64,000 nt of DNA from Lactuca virosa (Eukaryota > Streptophyta > Magnoliopsida > Asterales > Asteraceae), in NCBI GenBank assembly GCA_928212115.1, contig CAKMRJ010005634.1, positions 125,677,111 to 125,741,110 of the forward strand, read 5' to 3'. The position numbers and the translations under genes are program-made. Of the stretch, positions 1-11,208 are shown in pieces; the stretch's first letter is position 1, and every line of letters begins with the position of its first letter. A model generated the notes under the pieces. The model ran no database searches. It worked only from the letters and a program-made list of their open reading frames with translations, and was not told where the DNA came from.

Positions 1-1257
1 CAACTTCACCTCCTTGTTCCGATGGACCTTCGTCTTCCTATCCAAAATCACAACGGGCCTCTCAATGTAGTTCATGCTCTCATCCACCAGAATTTCATCC
101 AAGGAAATAATCGCGGCCTCGTCTATAACACACTTTCGAAGCTGAGACACATGGAAGGTGTTGTGTGTCCGGCTGAGCTCGTCTGGTAGATCCAAACGGT
201 AAGCCACCTTGCCTACCCGGGCCGAAATCCTGAACGGACCAATATACCGGGGCCCTAACTTGCACCTCTTCCGGAACCGAATGACACCCTTCCACGGTGA
301 TACTTTCAGCAATACGAAGTCTCCCACCTGGAACTCAAGGTCCGATCGACGCCAGACATCATAGCTTTTCTGACGGCTCAGTGCGACTCGTAGCCGGTCG
401 CGGACCTGCTGAATCAACTTGGTAGTCTTGAGCACTACCTCAGTGCTCCCCATGACTCGGTGTCCAACCTCACTCCAACAAACAGGGGTCCTACACCTCC
501 GACCATACAACATCTCAAACGGTGGTCGGTCGATACTAGCATGATAGCTATTGTTATATGAAAACTCTGCTAGTGGGAGGTATGTATCCGAACTCCCTCT
601 AAAATCCAACACGCATGACCGAAGCATATAATCAAGTGTCTTGATCATCCTCTCACTCTGGCCATCTGTCTGGGGTTGGTACTCCGTGTTGAAATGTAAC
701 TGAGTGCCCAGTTCCTCGTGGAACTTCTTCCAAAATCTAGATGTAAATCGAAAATCTCTGTCGGAGACTACTGACACTGGCACCCCATGCCTAGCCACCA
801 CTTCTCACACATAAATATCTGCTAATTTCTCAGTGGAGATGCTCTCGGAGATTGGAATAAAGTGGGCACTCTTCGTCAACTTATCCACAATCACCCATAT
901 GGCATCCACACCCCTCGTTGTCCTCGGTAACTTCGTGATGAAGTCCATGGTGATCTCTTCCTACTTCCACATAAGATTGGGTAGCGGCTGAACCTTGCCA
1001 GGTGGCCGCTGATGTTCGGCCTTGACCTTCCCGCAGGTCAAGCACCGCTCCACAAACCAAGCGATCTCCTACTTCATACAGGGCCACCAGTAGCTCATCC
1101 TCAGATCTCTATACATTTTTGTAGCTCCCGGATGTATAGAGAACTTGGACTTATGTGCCTCCTCCAATATCTTCTGTCTCACTCCCCCAGTCACCGGTAC
1201 CCACACCCGGCCACACTATGTCAAGAGCCCCCGACCATCCCGTATAAATAAGGGAAA
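1..1257 (-). pseudogene. Integrase with start of chromodomain tail, element 1 (decayed)
   Basis: Integrase would insert the cDNA copy into the chromosome. On the minus strand the HHCC zinc domain ends in CLTC (about 1030-1110). The DDE core follows, with MDFITKLPRT (about 915-945), VSDRD (about 760-775) and TDGQSER (about 650-670). The C-terminal barrel QVGDFVLLKVSPWKGV (about 285-335) and the linker with NYIERPV near 70 come last. In-frame stops near 955, 965, 1075 and 805 break the chain. The chromodomain proper would begin just beyond position 1. Relatives use it to target heterochromatin; that role is inferred here. Confidence 0.85.
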
Positions 1258-2790
1258 CTACCCCCGAATCCGCTCTATCTTCCAGTTCTCTTTCTTCAAA
1301 CCCTCCACTTGAGCCTTCTTGATCATATCTAGTAGTGGAGAGACCACCGTCATCCTCAGACAAACGTTCCCGATCGGAGAACCTGCCGTCTTGTGGCTCA
1401 AAGCATCGGCCACTATGTTGGCCTTCCCAGGGTGGTACAAGATCTCACAATCATAATCTTTCAGTACATCCAACCACCTCCTCTGCCACATGTTCAGGTT
1501 CTGCTGATCCATCAAATACTTCAAACTCTTATGATCAGTCAAGATGGTGCATCGAACTCCATACAAGTAATGCCTCCAGATCTCTTGAGGGCAAACACAA
1601 ACACCCCTAATTCCAGGTCATGAGTGGGGTAGTTAGCCTCATGAGGCTTCAACTGCCTCGAGGCGTACGTGATCACATACCCTCGATGCATCAGTACAAC
1701 GCCTAACCCCATGATAGACGCATCACAGTACACCACCAAATCATCCAACCCATCGGGTAGTGCTAAAATCCGGGCCTCGCACAACCTCTGCCTCAAGGTC
1801 TCGAAAGCCAATTGCTAGTCTGGGCCCCACCAAAAGGTCACATTCTTCTTGGTCAAACGGGTCAAGGGTACAACGATCTTGGAGAAATCCTGTATGAATC
1901 TCCGATAATACCCTGCAAGTCCCACGAAGCTACGGATCTCAGATGCGTTCTTCGCTACTTCCCACTGCATCAGCGCCTCGATCTTGGCTGGATCAACCAT
2001 ATACCCTCTTGGTTGATGATGTGCCCCCAAAACTGCACCTCTCTCAGCAAGAAATCACACTTTGAGAACTTGGCATAAAGCCTTTCCGTCCTTAGTGTTT
2101 CCAATACCTCCTTCATATGTTGCTCGTTCTGCTCCTTGCTCTTAGAATAGACCAAAATATCATCGATAAACACGATCACCAACCGATCCAACATCAACCT
2201 ACACACCCTGTTCATGAGATCCATGAACACTGCTGGGGCATTGGTGAGCCCGAATGGCATCACCACAAACTCGTAGTGCCCGTACAGGGTCCTGAAAGCT
2301 GTCTTCGGTATATCCTCATCCCTAATCCTCATCTGATGGTACCCCGACCGAAGATCAATCTTGGAAAACCAAGATGCACCCTGCAGCTGATCGAACAAAT
2401 CGTCTATCCTCGGGAGCGGATAACGGTTTTTCACCGTTATCTTGTTCAGCTCTCGATAATCAATACACATCATGTGTGACCCATCCTTCTTTTTCACGAA
2501 CAGGATCGGTGCTCTCCATGAGGAACTACTTGGACGAATAAACCCTCGGTCCAGTAGCTCCTGAAGCTGCGTAAATAGCTCCTGCATCTCGGGCGGAGCT
2601 AGCCGGTATGGTGCCTTGGCTATCGGAGCGGCACCCGACACCAAATCAATGCAAAACTCCACCTGCCTCTCTAGAGGCACTCTAGGTAATTCCTCGGGAA
2701 AGACATCCTGGAACTCTTGTACAACCTGTACACTGCCCAAATCCGTCGTGGTCTCAACCCTCGTATCTGAGATATAAGCCAAAAATCCCA
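1258..2790 (-). pseudogene. Reverse transcriptase-RNase H, element 1 (decayed)
   Basis: RT copies the element RNA into DNA and RNase H removes the RNA strand. The RT part is open on the minus strand: the fingers contain ILFVKKKDGSH, the palm has FSKIDLRSGYHQ, and the active site reads VFIDDILVYSK near 2165 (the Y/F-x-D-D box is intact). The frame breaks near 1970-2030 at the connection, continues with GLAGYYRRFIQDFSK, and RNase H carries VVYCDASIMGLG near 1715. RNase H breaks again near 1560 before TDHKSLKYLMDQ and ends with VADALSHK. At least two frameshifts make this a pseudogene. Confidence 0.9.
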
Positions 2791-3216
2791 AACAACCCTG
2801 ATGAAGAAATCTCCTAGCCTCACAGTTGAAGAAAGGGTTGGCCCCTGCGAGGCCCTCTCTCCATGAATAACCAGTTATCCCCCACTTGGGGTCCGAACCC
2901 TCATCAACTGACGTTTGTAATCTATCATGGCCCCCATTGGCCCCCAACCAGTCCATCCCAAAGATCACTTTCAGCCCTCGTTACGGTATCGGGACTAGAT
3001 CAACACGAAACCTCTCCCCAAGCACATTCAGGACATAGTCCCGATACACCCTCACATCACTCATGGTACGGTCATTCGCAATGTCAACCTGAAGCGGGGA
3101 ATCCAAGGTCCCCGGAGCATCCCAAAACTTCTTGCTAAGTATAAGAGATACAAACGATCGGGTAGCACCCGAGTCTAATAGAACGTGAGCCGACATACCA
3201 TTGACCAAAAAGGTCC
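2791..3216 (-). pseudogene. Aspartic protease, element 1
   Basis: Retropepsin that would cut the polyprotein. After the predicted 3' splice site the minus strand encodes GTFLVNGMSAHVLLDSGATRSFVS, quoted here only in part: the catalytic motif is LDSGATRSFV near 3165-3195. A stretch ending at DLVPIP and then FGMDWLGANG follows. One frameshift lies near 2970. The upstream gag frame differs from the protease frame by one base, and removing the 70-nt predicted intron restores it. Catalytic Asp is present. Confidence 0.85.
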
Positions 3217-3286
3217 CTATACATGAGCACAAATATACAAATATGCAATGCAAATAAATATAGAGCAGGAAGATAAAAATACGTAC
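3217..3286 (-). other. Predicted 70-nt intron between gag knuckles and protease, element 1
   Basis: On the minus strand the segment starts GTACGT after GCTG and ends ATGTATAG before GGACC. It is T-rich like plant introns. Its length is not a multiple of three: reading through gives a nonsense tail and a stop, while removing it joins the gag end (DVVAG) to protease (TFLVN) in frame. Elements 2 and 3 have a counterpart at the same codon. Splicing is inferred; no RNA data. Confidence 0.6.
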
Positions 3287-4459
3287 CAGCCACAACGTCT
3301 GGCGTTGCTCGAGCCTCCTTGGTGGTCAACTGAAATGCGCGGCTCTTCGCCGCAGGAGCATCCACCTTAGTAGGGCGGCCATCAGTGATCCTCATTGTGG
3401 CAGGCGCAGGCGCCGCCACCGCTCCTTCCCCTCCCTGCAACCTCGGACATTCGGCCTGCTTGTGGCCGGTCTGGTTGTGGTGAAAACATATCAATCCCTT
3501 GTTGGGGAAATCCCCACTCATGTGACCCGGCTGGCCACATGCGTAACATCCTGAGCCTGATGCTCGACAATCCCCACTGTGCGGTTTACCGCACTTGGCA
3601 CACCGACCACGGCCCTGCTGGCCCCCACTGGAAGGATCCGAGGTCTTAGGATTTTTAGCCTGACTTACTACTTTCTGTGCTTGCTCTACTTTCCGCTTGG
3701 TGCGGAACTCCAACTCCATCTCCCGCTCACAGGCCTTCTCCACCATCTCGTTCAGGGTTGTGCACCCTGTAAAGCTCACAAACTCGCGGTATCATCCCTC
3801 AGCATGGAATGATACCACGTCCTCCTCATGTCATCATCTGTAGCATACTGTGGGATCAACATTGCTCGTTCCCGAAACTTGGCGGTGATCTCCGCCACAA
3901 TCTCGGTGCTCTGTTGGAGCTCTTGGAACTCCCTCACTAATCGTTGTGAACTCTAGATCAAAGCGTCTGACAAACTCTGCCCATGTCATCTCAGCCACAC
4001 CGGCTGCCCCCGCCTGGTTAGTCACCTCTCCCCACCAGTCCCTGGCTCGATCCCTCAGCATACATGAAGCAAACTCCACCTTTGCCGCATCAGGGCAAAA
4101 ACTCGTGCGCTGGGCGTTCTCCATGTCCACCACCCAGCGTCGGCTAACTATGGGATCCCTAACCCCAAATAACTCTGGCGCCCCGCACGCCTTGAACTCC
4201 TGGAATAAGGGAGTTCGGGCCCGACCTGGCCAGCAGCAATCTCGGCTCTGAATGACCTGAGCCTCTCCTCCATAATCTCCATCATCCCTTCCTTGACTGT
4301 GCCAAAAATCACTGGGGTAGCGTCAAGGATGCCACTCGTAACCTCGGCTGCAATGAGCTCACGCAGCCTCTCGTTAATAAGCTCAGTAGTGTTGCCCGAC
4401 CCAGATCCGGATCCTGATCCTGATCCTGATCCCCCTGCTCCAAACCGTGTCACCACCAT
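3287..4459 (-). pseudogene. gag (capsid and zinc knuckles), element 1, frameshifted
   Basis: Structural protein that would form the virus-like particle. It starts at MVVTRFG (4459), chosen because the same start occurs in related copies. A Gly-Ser run follows, then the matrix/capsid part with RARDWWGEVTNQ near 4040 and the nucleocapsid. Three CCHC-type knuckles are seen: CAKCGKPHSGDC, CYACGQPGHMSGDF (last Cys changed to Phe) and CFHHNQTGHKQAEC (second Cys changed to His). The frame is broken near 4205-4135 and near 3910-3780. The (GGATCx)n run at 4400-4432 encodes the Gly-Ser stretch. Confidence 0.85.
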
Positions 4460-5131
4460 TCTGTTCTGAAATACCACAAGACAAAATGATCAAAATTTCC
4501 AAAAAGGGGACCTTCCTACACTGGTTCTCCTTAGATCTTCCAGGTCTAACATTAGTTTGGGTACAGGTCCTATGCTTTCAGTAGTATGGGCCCAATACTA
4601 CCTTCCACACCTACCTGTACCTTCCCCACGATTCTACCTGATAACTCCAATACGTCCCAAAACAAAACATATCTCATAGCTACTGCATAGCTCAAATCCT
4701 AGGTTATCCTAAGATTTTATCCATTCATATCAAATCAGAACTCAATCATAATGGGTTGCCCTATGCATGCAAATTATACACAGAACAAGATCAAATAGAC
4801 TTTCGAATAACAGACTCTACCCTAAGACCACAACCAGACAAGGAACAGTAAATAAGGCCAAATCAATCATTCTAAGCCTATAAGCTCCTAACCGTATACA
4901 ATTTTGAAAGCATACACATAACAAAATTCATACGATTATCATAATCCAAATATCAGTATAGCATGGCTAACAAACCGGGGAACTACTTACTTGAGCTCGG
5001 CTGATCACACGCATTACACTCTCTTCTTTTTCCATTTTAAGAAGTGTTTAACTTTTTATTTTTGAAAACAATTTTACCATTTCTTTAGTTTGAGTGCTGA
5101 CACACCCGGGAGTGTGCCCGAATCCCTCAAA
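4460..5131 (-). other. Untranslated leader of element 1
   Basis: Non-coding stretch between primer site and gag start on the minus strand. It shares recognisable blocks with the leaders of elements 2 (40713-41496) and 4 (59640-60180), for example the block around 4560-4600 on its other strand. No open frame of note. Confidence 0.7.
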
Positions 5132-5150
5132 CCAAGGCTCTGATACCAAC
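5132..5150 (-). other. Primer binding site, element 1 (tRNA-iMet type)
   Basis: On the minus strand the LTR end is followed by TTGGTATCAGAGCC, complementary to the 3' end of plant initiator tRNA-Met. This sets strand and LTR border. Confidence 0.9.
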
Positions 5151-5356
5151 TTGTAACGACCCAAATTTTCAAATAAATTTTTCATTTTTAATTAACCAAA
5201 AGATTCCCATAAAATATGAAATAACAATGACAATTGTTTTCAAAATCCATAACATCAACATTTTATCTCAATTATCAGAGTGTCCCATCAAATCAAATGC
5301 TGAAGAGTGTATGTCGCACCATCAAGCCTTGCCCTTGCCCTTAGGCTCAGATGTAC

Positions 5357-5875
5357 CTAAAACAAATTAAAAAATTGTAAGCTAATGCTTAGTGAGTTCC
5401 CCAGAGCATACCCCACACAATCTACATAATCACATAATCCATATTAGCTATAAAAGCTACATAAACCATATAATCCATGTATACAAACATATAAGGACGC
5501 TGTGGGCTCCTCTCAAGGTATTACTCCAGGATGACATGGGCTCCCCCACATGGTCTTACACTTAAGTGTCATGGGCTCCCCCATGGTCTTTAGCTGGAAA
5601 GCCATGGGCTCCCCCACATGGTCTTACATCCAAGTTCCATGGGCTCCCCCAAGGTCTTTACCTGAAAAGCCATGGGCTCTTCCACATGGTCTTACATCCA
5701 AGCGCCATGGGCTCCCCCATGGTCTTCCTTGCAAGTATCACATATATAACTAACATACCACTTAGCATATAACCAAATAACATACCACATATCACTACAT
5801 CAACTAGTGTACCACATATCACAAAATGGGTCGGCCTTGGTGCCTTAGACCCATTGGTATGGTGAAGAGACTCAC
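5357..5875 (-). other. Predicted 519-nt intron inside element 1 LTR
   Basis: Minus strand donor GAGAG|GTGAGT at 5875 and acceptor TTTGTTTTAG|GTACATC at 5357. The conserved GGGGAACTCACTAAGC lies 30-45 nt before the acceptor, where a branch point is expected. All six LTR families in the window have this pair of sites at matching positions. Splicing is inferred. Confidence 0.5.
5535..5735. repeat. Minisatellite in element 1 LTR
   Basis: About six imperfect 33-35-bp units, each starting CATGGGCTCCCCC, alternating between two subtypes (ATGGTCTTACA and GGTCTTT variants). It lies inside the predicted LTR intron. Confidence 0.8.
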
Positions 5876-6055
5876 CTCTCAAGAATGTTGAACTGCTAAG
5901 ATAAGATCAGATAAGTCCCACGTGCAGCTCTAACTCAACTGCCTATAATCAACATATGACTAGTTTTGTCAAAATCCCAAAATACCAAAAATACCCTCAA
6001 AGTCAAACTTGGTTAAACATGGTCAAAGTCAAGGTCAACAGTCAATATTGACCCA

Positions 6056-6294
6056 ACTCGTCGAGTGCATCTAGCAACTCATCGAGTCCCTTCCGAGTTT
6101 AGAAAACTGGGGAAAAACCTAACCAACTCACCGACTTTTCTCGTCAACTCGCCGAGTTACTCGTTAGAACGAAAACGGGAAAATTCCGATCCAACTCGTC
6201 GAGTTATCTTATCAACTCGCTGAGTTTACTATGCAGACCGAAAATGGGGAAAACCGGGTCCAACTCACTGAGTTGTCAAGGCAACTCGTCGAGT
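6056..6294. promoter_or_regulatory. Distal palindrome cluster, element 1 LTR
   Basis: Eight ACTCG-N-CGAGT-type copies at 6056, 6077, 6125, 6147, 6194, 6215, 6263 and 6284. Those at 6056, 6147, 6194 and 6284 are perfect; most others differ by a C-to-T or G-to-A change in a CpG. Confidence 0.6.
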
Positions 6295-6982
6295 CTTCCC
6301 TTGTCTTAACATAATCGGTCCTTTTAGTCGTATCCAAGGCTCCATACAACAGATCCATAACGATAGATACGTCTAGAAGGGTAAAATTTCCAACTTTACC
6401 CTAAAGACCATCTAATAAGCCTTAGAATCAAACCATAGCTCCTTTGAGGAAGGTCTTGACTCATTAAGCCTTTAAACCCTCATCCTATCGACCCAAAACA
6501 CAGATCTGAAGTCCAAGAGTGGAAAAATCACGTAAAGTTTCTAACTTTACGTCCATGCATGCGTGAAATACTCTCCAAGATCCATTTTAGCCTTTCTTGT
6601 GGACATAATGCATGAATGGGACATGGAGGCTATTATAGACTGCAACTTTAATCCTCTAGAGGTCTTATAGAGGCCAGTAAACACTCCTAACCTCTGGAAA
6701 CCTCTTATCTTGGAACATCCAACCTAAAGTCTCAAAACAAGCCCTAAACTACCAAAAGACGAGATCTAATACACTACATGTCAAGGTTATGGCTTTAACC
6801 TTCAAAATGCAGCCCTTGATGTAGAGTTTCTGGATCCAAGATCAGTCCTCCAAGATTGCTACTTCACTCTTCAATGCTTCCTTCAAGAATCACACCACAA
6901 CACTCAAAACTTCAAGGGACAAGAGGGGGAGGCGGTTCTAGGGTTTCTCTGAGTAAGGAGGGCAACCATAATGGTTAAGTTC

Positions 6983-6990
6983 TTTAAATA
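6983..6990 (-). promoter_or_regulatory. TATA box of element 1 LTR
   Basis: Minus strand TATTTAAA, placed like the TATTTAAA of element 2 relative to the palindrome cluster and followed by a leader rich in CCCTA/CTCT-type sequence. Confidence 0.6.
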
Positions 6991-7033
6991 GGGTGCTAAA
7001 CCCGGGAAATTAGAGTTTTCCTTTACAGTGCCT

Positions 7034-7131
7034 ACTCGTTGAGTTGGGCCTTCCAACTTTTCGAGTAGACCCTGAGTCCCGCGTCCAATATCGATCTCTA
7101 CTCGTCGAGTTGGCTCCCCAACTCGTTGAGT
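7034..7131 (-). promoter_or_regulatory. Promoter-proximal palindrome cluster, element 1 LTR
   Basis: Four 11-bp copies of ACTCG-N-CGAGT: 7034-7044 (one arm ...TGAGT), 7056-7066 (degenerate), 7100-7110 (perfect) and 7121-7131 (one arm ...TGAGT). They end about 44 bp upstream of the TATA box, the same distance as in element 2. Confidence 0.65.
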
Positions 7132-7191
7132 CCCAGTGCAAAACCCTAAAAACTTTAAAAAAAATAATGATACCTGGAACAAGCATTACAT

Positions 7192-8000
7192 TTAATAGGT
7201 TTGATTGTACATCTATATATGTTCTCAGGTTTTTATCTCACAGGTTTGATTGTTCCATCATTTTTCATTGTGCATCAATCCATGTATCAAGAAAACATAT
7301 ATTTTTTTTGCATTTGTTTACTCTTATTGATGTATTTTTTGCAGGAAATAGATATAGAATGGGAAAAGTTGGATCAATTTGAAGTTATGTTTAGTCTGGA
7401 AGTTAATGATGGAGGTGCATTCTTTAGCTGTGATGCCCATTCATAATTTATTCTAATTTCTTCTTTAGGTTTTTTGTTGCTTACATTATTTTTTTGTTCC
7501 TAATGTGATAAAACTTCGAGGTGACAACAAAATTCGTTCTTCAACAAAACCGGGCCCTTGGAGAAATGTTAATAAAAATATTGGTTTAGCACCTGATTAC
7601 TTTGATGATAACCAAACCTAGATATTTTATATTAATTGGTCATCTTGATGTTACAGGAATATGCTAAGCCTAAAATATTTATAGGATACTAATGAAGTTG
7701 TCAACTTGTATCTCTTTGTGTATGGCACCAGGTTGGTCAAACATAAGGGCATTTATGTTATTTCTGTTAATTTAACCTTATATGACCTTTTCCATACCAA
7801 TATCATTTATATTCAATTCAAAAGTTCTTACTATTACTTTTTCCAGATATCACTTCCACTGTACAATCCACAAGTTTCGTCAACTGCAAAATGGTTAATT
7901 GTGATAAAGAAATTTGCATTACCACACTCAGGCCCCTAACTCTATGTAAGTATTGTTTGTTGGGTCATATATTGTGTTGTTCACTTTATGTGACTATGTT

Positions 8001-8034
<34 letters not shown>

Positions 8035-8056
8035 ATATATTATATAATATATATAT

Positions 8057-8100
<44 letters not shown>

Positions 8101-9300
8101 CTGTGTGTCATATATGAGTTCTGATTTTAGTGAAAATCTCTAAAGAAAGTTATAATTTTTCAAAGGATTGGAAAAATTGACGAAAAAAATGTACTTTTGT
8201 CTAAAATTGGTTGTTTCCATGCACAATTTTTAACCTCAATAACAATCAGTTACCCACTATGCATACATAATTTAAACTTTCTGTGGACCTTATGTGATAT
8301 CAGAATGATACATGTTGCACCTGCAATGACTTTATAGTGTTTTCTGACACCAGCTAAGTGTTAATCGGATGGTAAGTAAAGACTTCTATCTAATTGATTG
8401 ATTTGAGATGAATGAACATGTGATTGGTCTAGTTACCAAAATAAATAAATAAAAATCATAATGGATATTAAAATGATTAAATGACTACTAGGATACACTC
8501 ATGGTTGAACTTATAAGTAACTTTTATCTAATTTGTTATGAAATGTGATATTCTTTTGATTTCTAATGTGTTTCCTTTGCAAGTGGGAGTATTGTAGAGG
8601 CTACTGGAGCCAATCTTCAACATGCATGCACAAACTCCTAAAGTTAGCCCCAACCAAATACGGTAATTGTCTATTTTCAAAATTTCATGTTTTTTCAATT
8701 GTATCGGCATCATTTTTTGATACCGAAAGGAATTATTTATAATATTATTGTATTTGATCACCGATGGGTGAAACTTAAAAGTTAAAATCTAATTTTCTTT
8801 GGTATTTAAATAACGCATATTATGGTAATAACGTTCTGGTGGATGTTGCTGATGTAAAACATATTGCATTTCTTCTTCAAGTCAGCTTAAAGTATGAATG
8901 CATATTATCTTTCCATTATCCATGGCTGAAATGACAGCTTTGTTCCCTGACTTTATAGTTCTCATGGAAGGATGGCTGAAAATATTATCTAAAAGAGCAA
9001 TTTACAGTTTTAGTCTCTAAATTCAACACTATATTTATATTTTTGGTTCCCTGACTTTTTATAAAAGCATGGATTATATAAAAGGATGTAAATGCTTGCT
9101 ATGTAATGAGGACATTATGGTCTTTTGCTACGAATAATGAAATTAAATAATAGTACATTGTTTTTTTGCAGGTGTCAATGATGTTTTTGTTGTATAAATA
9201 ATTAATGTTGGGAGTTAACATTATCAAGAGGGTCGTCGAGATGTTAATGATGATTACATCAGTTTTGTTTATCTATTTTGTAGATTAATGAATATGTAAA
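7192..9300 (+). other. AT-rich flank with exon-like relics; no intact gene
   Basis: No long open frame. Three short open stretches are flanked by plausible splice signals: 7345-7446 (after TTTTTTGCAG, ends in a stop), 7857-7945 (after TTTTTCCAG, followed by GTAAG) and 8584-8662 (after TTTGCAAG, followed by GTAATT). I do not recognise the peptides. They could be worn exons of a host gene or chance. The rest is AT-rich. Confidence 0.3.
8001..8098. repeat. (TG)n-(TA)n microsatellite
   Basis: A short TG run grades into about 85 bp of TA with a few interruptions. Confidence 0.95.
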
Positions 9301-10352
9301 AAAACAAATTATGGAACACATATTTTTGAGTTAGAAAAATGCGTGTATGTGTGCTTGTGTGTTTTCTTGACCAAAATGCCCACCTAATATTTATTTGGGT
9401 TAAATTTAAGGAATATTTGATTAATAGCAACTTACTTTGATTAATTTCTCTATTATATCATCTTACATACAAGTTGCAACATTATACTTTAAAAAAGTTT
9501 TGTATTAGAAATAAATAAAAATTGATGCTAGAAATGGTAAAGAATGAAATCGTGTTGTTTTAATTTGCTAGATTTATTTATAATACATACCTTAATAAGA
9601 TTATTTTTGAAAGTAGGATGGTGTCACAAAAAATAAATGAAAGTAAATGTATTTTATTTATTGTTAAAAAGGCTTTATCCTAACTTTCTATTTTAATTGA
9701 TAGCCAATACTACAAAAAAATAATAAAAGTAAAATAAAATAATCAAAAGGTTTGCAAGTAATTTTATATAAGATTTTTTCTTATTATAGATATAAATTAT
9801 TGAGAGACTATACTTATTTGAAAAATGTAAAATAGATTTTAGTTACGTTAAATATATAGTTTAGAAAAATACTATTGTTTAGAAAGTTTAAGTTTGTACT
9901 ACGTTAAAAAAAAAACTTAAACAATAGATGACACCGGATGCAAAAACTATTTCGCCTCTGCATCTACTAACCATAAGTTTGCTATTTAATATTTGACTTT
10001 TTTAAATTAATCATTTTTCAAAATGATTAGCCATTTAATTAGAATATACATATAATGTTTCAGATATCGAATATCCATAACATATAAAATCGTGGTAGAT
10101 ATGCGCATAATATTTGTGTTTGTTGTGTAATTTATCAGTACTTAAAACTCTAAACAATAAACCTCAAAGTGTAAATCCTAAATCTCTAAACCCAATCCTA
10201 AAACTAAACTCTCAAAGAAACAATTCTCCGAAAGGAAACTATTCGTTAACGCAATGAATGTTGTTTATTATACAACATTTTTTTAAAAATAAACTATTAA
10301 TAAAAAAACAACTTTCCGAAAAAGAAACTATTCGCTGAAAATAACTATCCAT
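9301..10352. other. AT-rich non-coding DNA
   Basis: No gene, no clear repeat. Several degenerate CTAAACC-like words near 10140-10215 resemble telomeric repeats but are too irregular to call. Confidence 0.6.
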
Positions 10353-10685
10353 CCCCCAAAAGTAACTATTCATTTCTTGCCAATCAAACCTATAAAAATT
10401 ATCCTACCAAAAGGCAGAAATCACCTATCTTCGCAGAACAGTGCCGCCTTGAATTGCTTATTTTTAACGGTTATTTGATGTATCATGTCAAAAACAACGC
10501 CAAAGTTGGATTTGTCATCCCCGAAAAGTAACTATTAATTTCTTGCCAATCAAACCTATAAAAATTAACCTACCAAAAGGCAGAAATCACCTATCTTCGC
10601 AGAACAGTACCGCCTTGAATTGATTAATTTTATCGGTTATTTGATGTATCATGTTAAAAACAACGCCAAAGTTGGATTTGTCATT
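10353..10685. repeat. Tandem duplication, two 166-bp units
   Basis: Unit 1 at 10353-10518 and unit 2 at 10519-10685. Both contain CAAACCTATAAAAATTA, GGCAGAAATCACCTATC and AACGCCAAAGTTGG in the same order, with about 10 differences by eye. Function unknown. Confidence 0.85.
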
Positions 10686-10720
10686 CACACATGTCGCTTG
10701 GCGCGGGTAAACGGCTAGTG

Positions 10721-10747
10721 TGTGTATATATATATATATATATTATA

Positions 10748-10794
<47 letters not shown>

Positions 10795-10815
10795 ATATAT
10801 ATATTATATATAGTT
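10721..10815. repeat. (TA)n microsatellite
   Basis: About 95 bp of TA with small ATTATA interruptions, directly after the tandem duplication. Confidence 0.95.
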
Positions 10816-11077
10816 GTAATGAGCTCTTTTAAGTTTTAAGAGGATAAACAAATGAATTCAAACTTAAGACCTTTAACCATCAAACTTAAGGACTAGTTTG
10901 GGACTAGGGGGATGATGTAGATGACTATGAAACGATGAAGAAAGAGTATCAGCGGTCTGGGAGAACTATGATGTTGCAAGGGATTTGGTGGGAAATAGCA
11001 TGGATTCACCAGAACTGGGTGAAATCATCTCGGAGAGTGATGCAATTGTTAGAAAATTATGGGACCATTTCTTAAAT

Positions 11078-11096
11078 GCACACACACACACACACT

Positions 11097-11166
<70 letters not shown>
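11078..11166. repeat. (CA)n-(TA)n microsatellite
   Basis: A CA run with one CACTCA interruption passes into about 50 bp of TA, just ahead of the copia RT relic. Confidence 0.95.
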
Positions 11167-11168
<2 letters not shown>

Positions 11169-11208
11169 TATCATTTAAATTCAGAAATATTATGGTAAGT
11201 GTATAAGA

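Larger units (their letters stand above)
1..7191 (-). mobile_element. Element 1: Ty3/gypsy Tekay-like chromovirus, 5' part, cut by window start
   Basis: Minus-strand LTR retrotransposon. Read on the minus strand it runs 5' LTR (5152-7191), primer site, gag, predicted small intron, protease, RT, RNase H and integrase, and leaves the window inside the integrase C-terminal tail. The 3' LTR is therefore outside the window. Domain order and the tail after integrase place it among chromoviruses (Tekay/Del type; family call by recognition, not by search). Gag carries several frameshifts and pol several stops, so this copy cannot make its own proteins. The LTR outer end is TG...CA; the other target-site copy lies off the window. 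Confidence 0.9.
5152..7191 (-). repeat. 5' LTR of element 1
   Basis: Bounded by TGTAAC on the plus-strand left and TTACA on the right, next to the primer site. About 2.04 kb. Inside, in minus-strand order: four ACTCGNCGAGT-type palindromes (7034-7131), TATA box (6983-6990), eight more palindromes (6056-6294), a consensus 5' splice site (5875), a conserved block (5826-5856), a minisatellite (5535-5735), a branch-like motif (5387-5402) and a 3' splice site (5357). Confidence 0.9.

Noticed and set aside
10140..10215. CTAAACC-like words as an interstitial telomere
   Set aside because: Irregular spacing and sequence; no run of the plant telomere heptamer.
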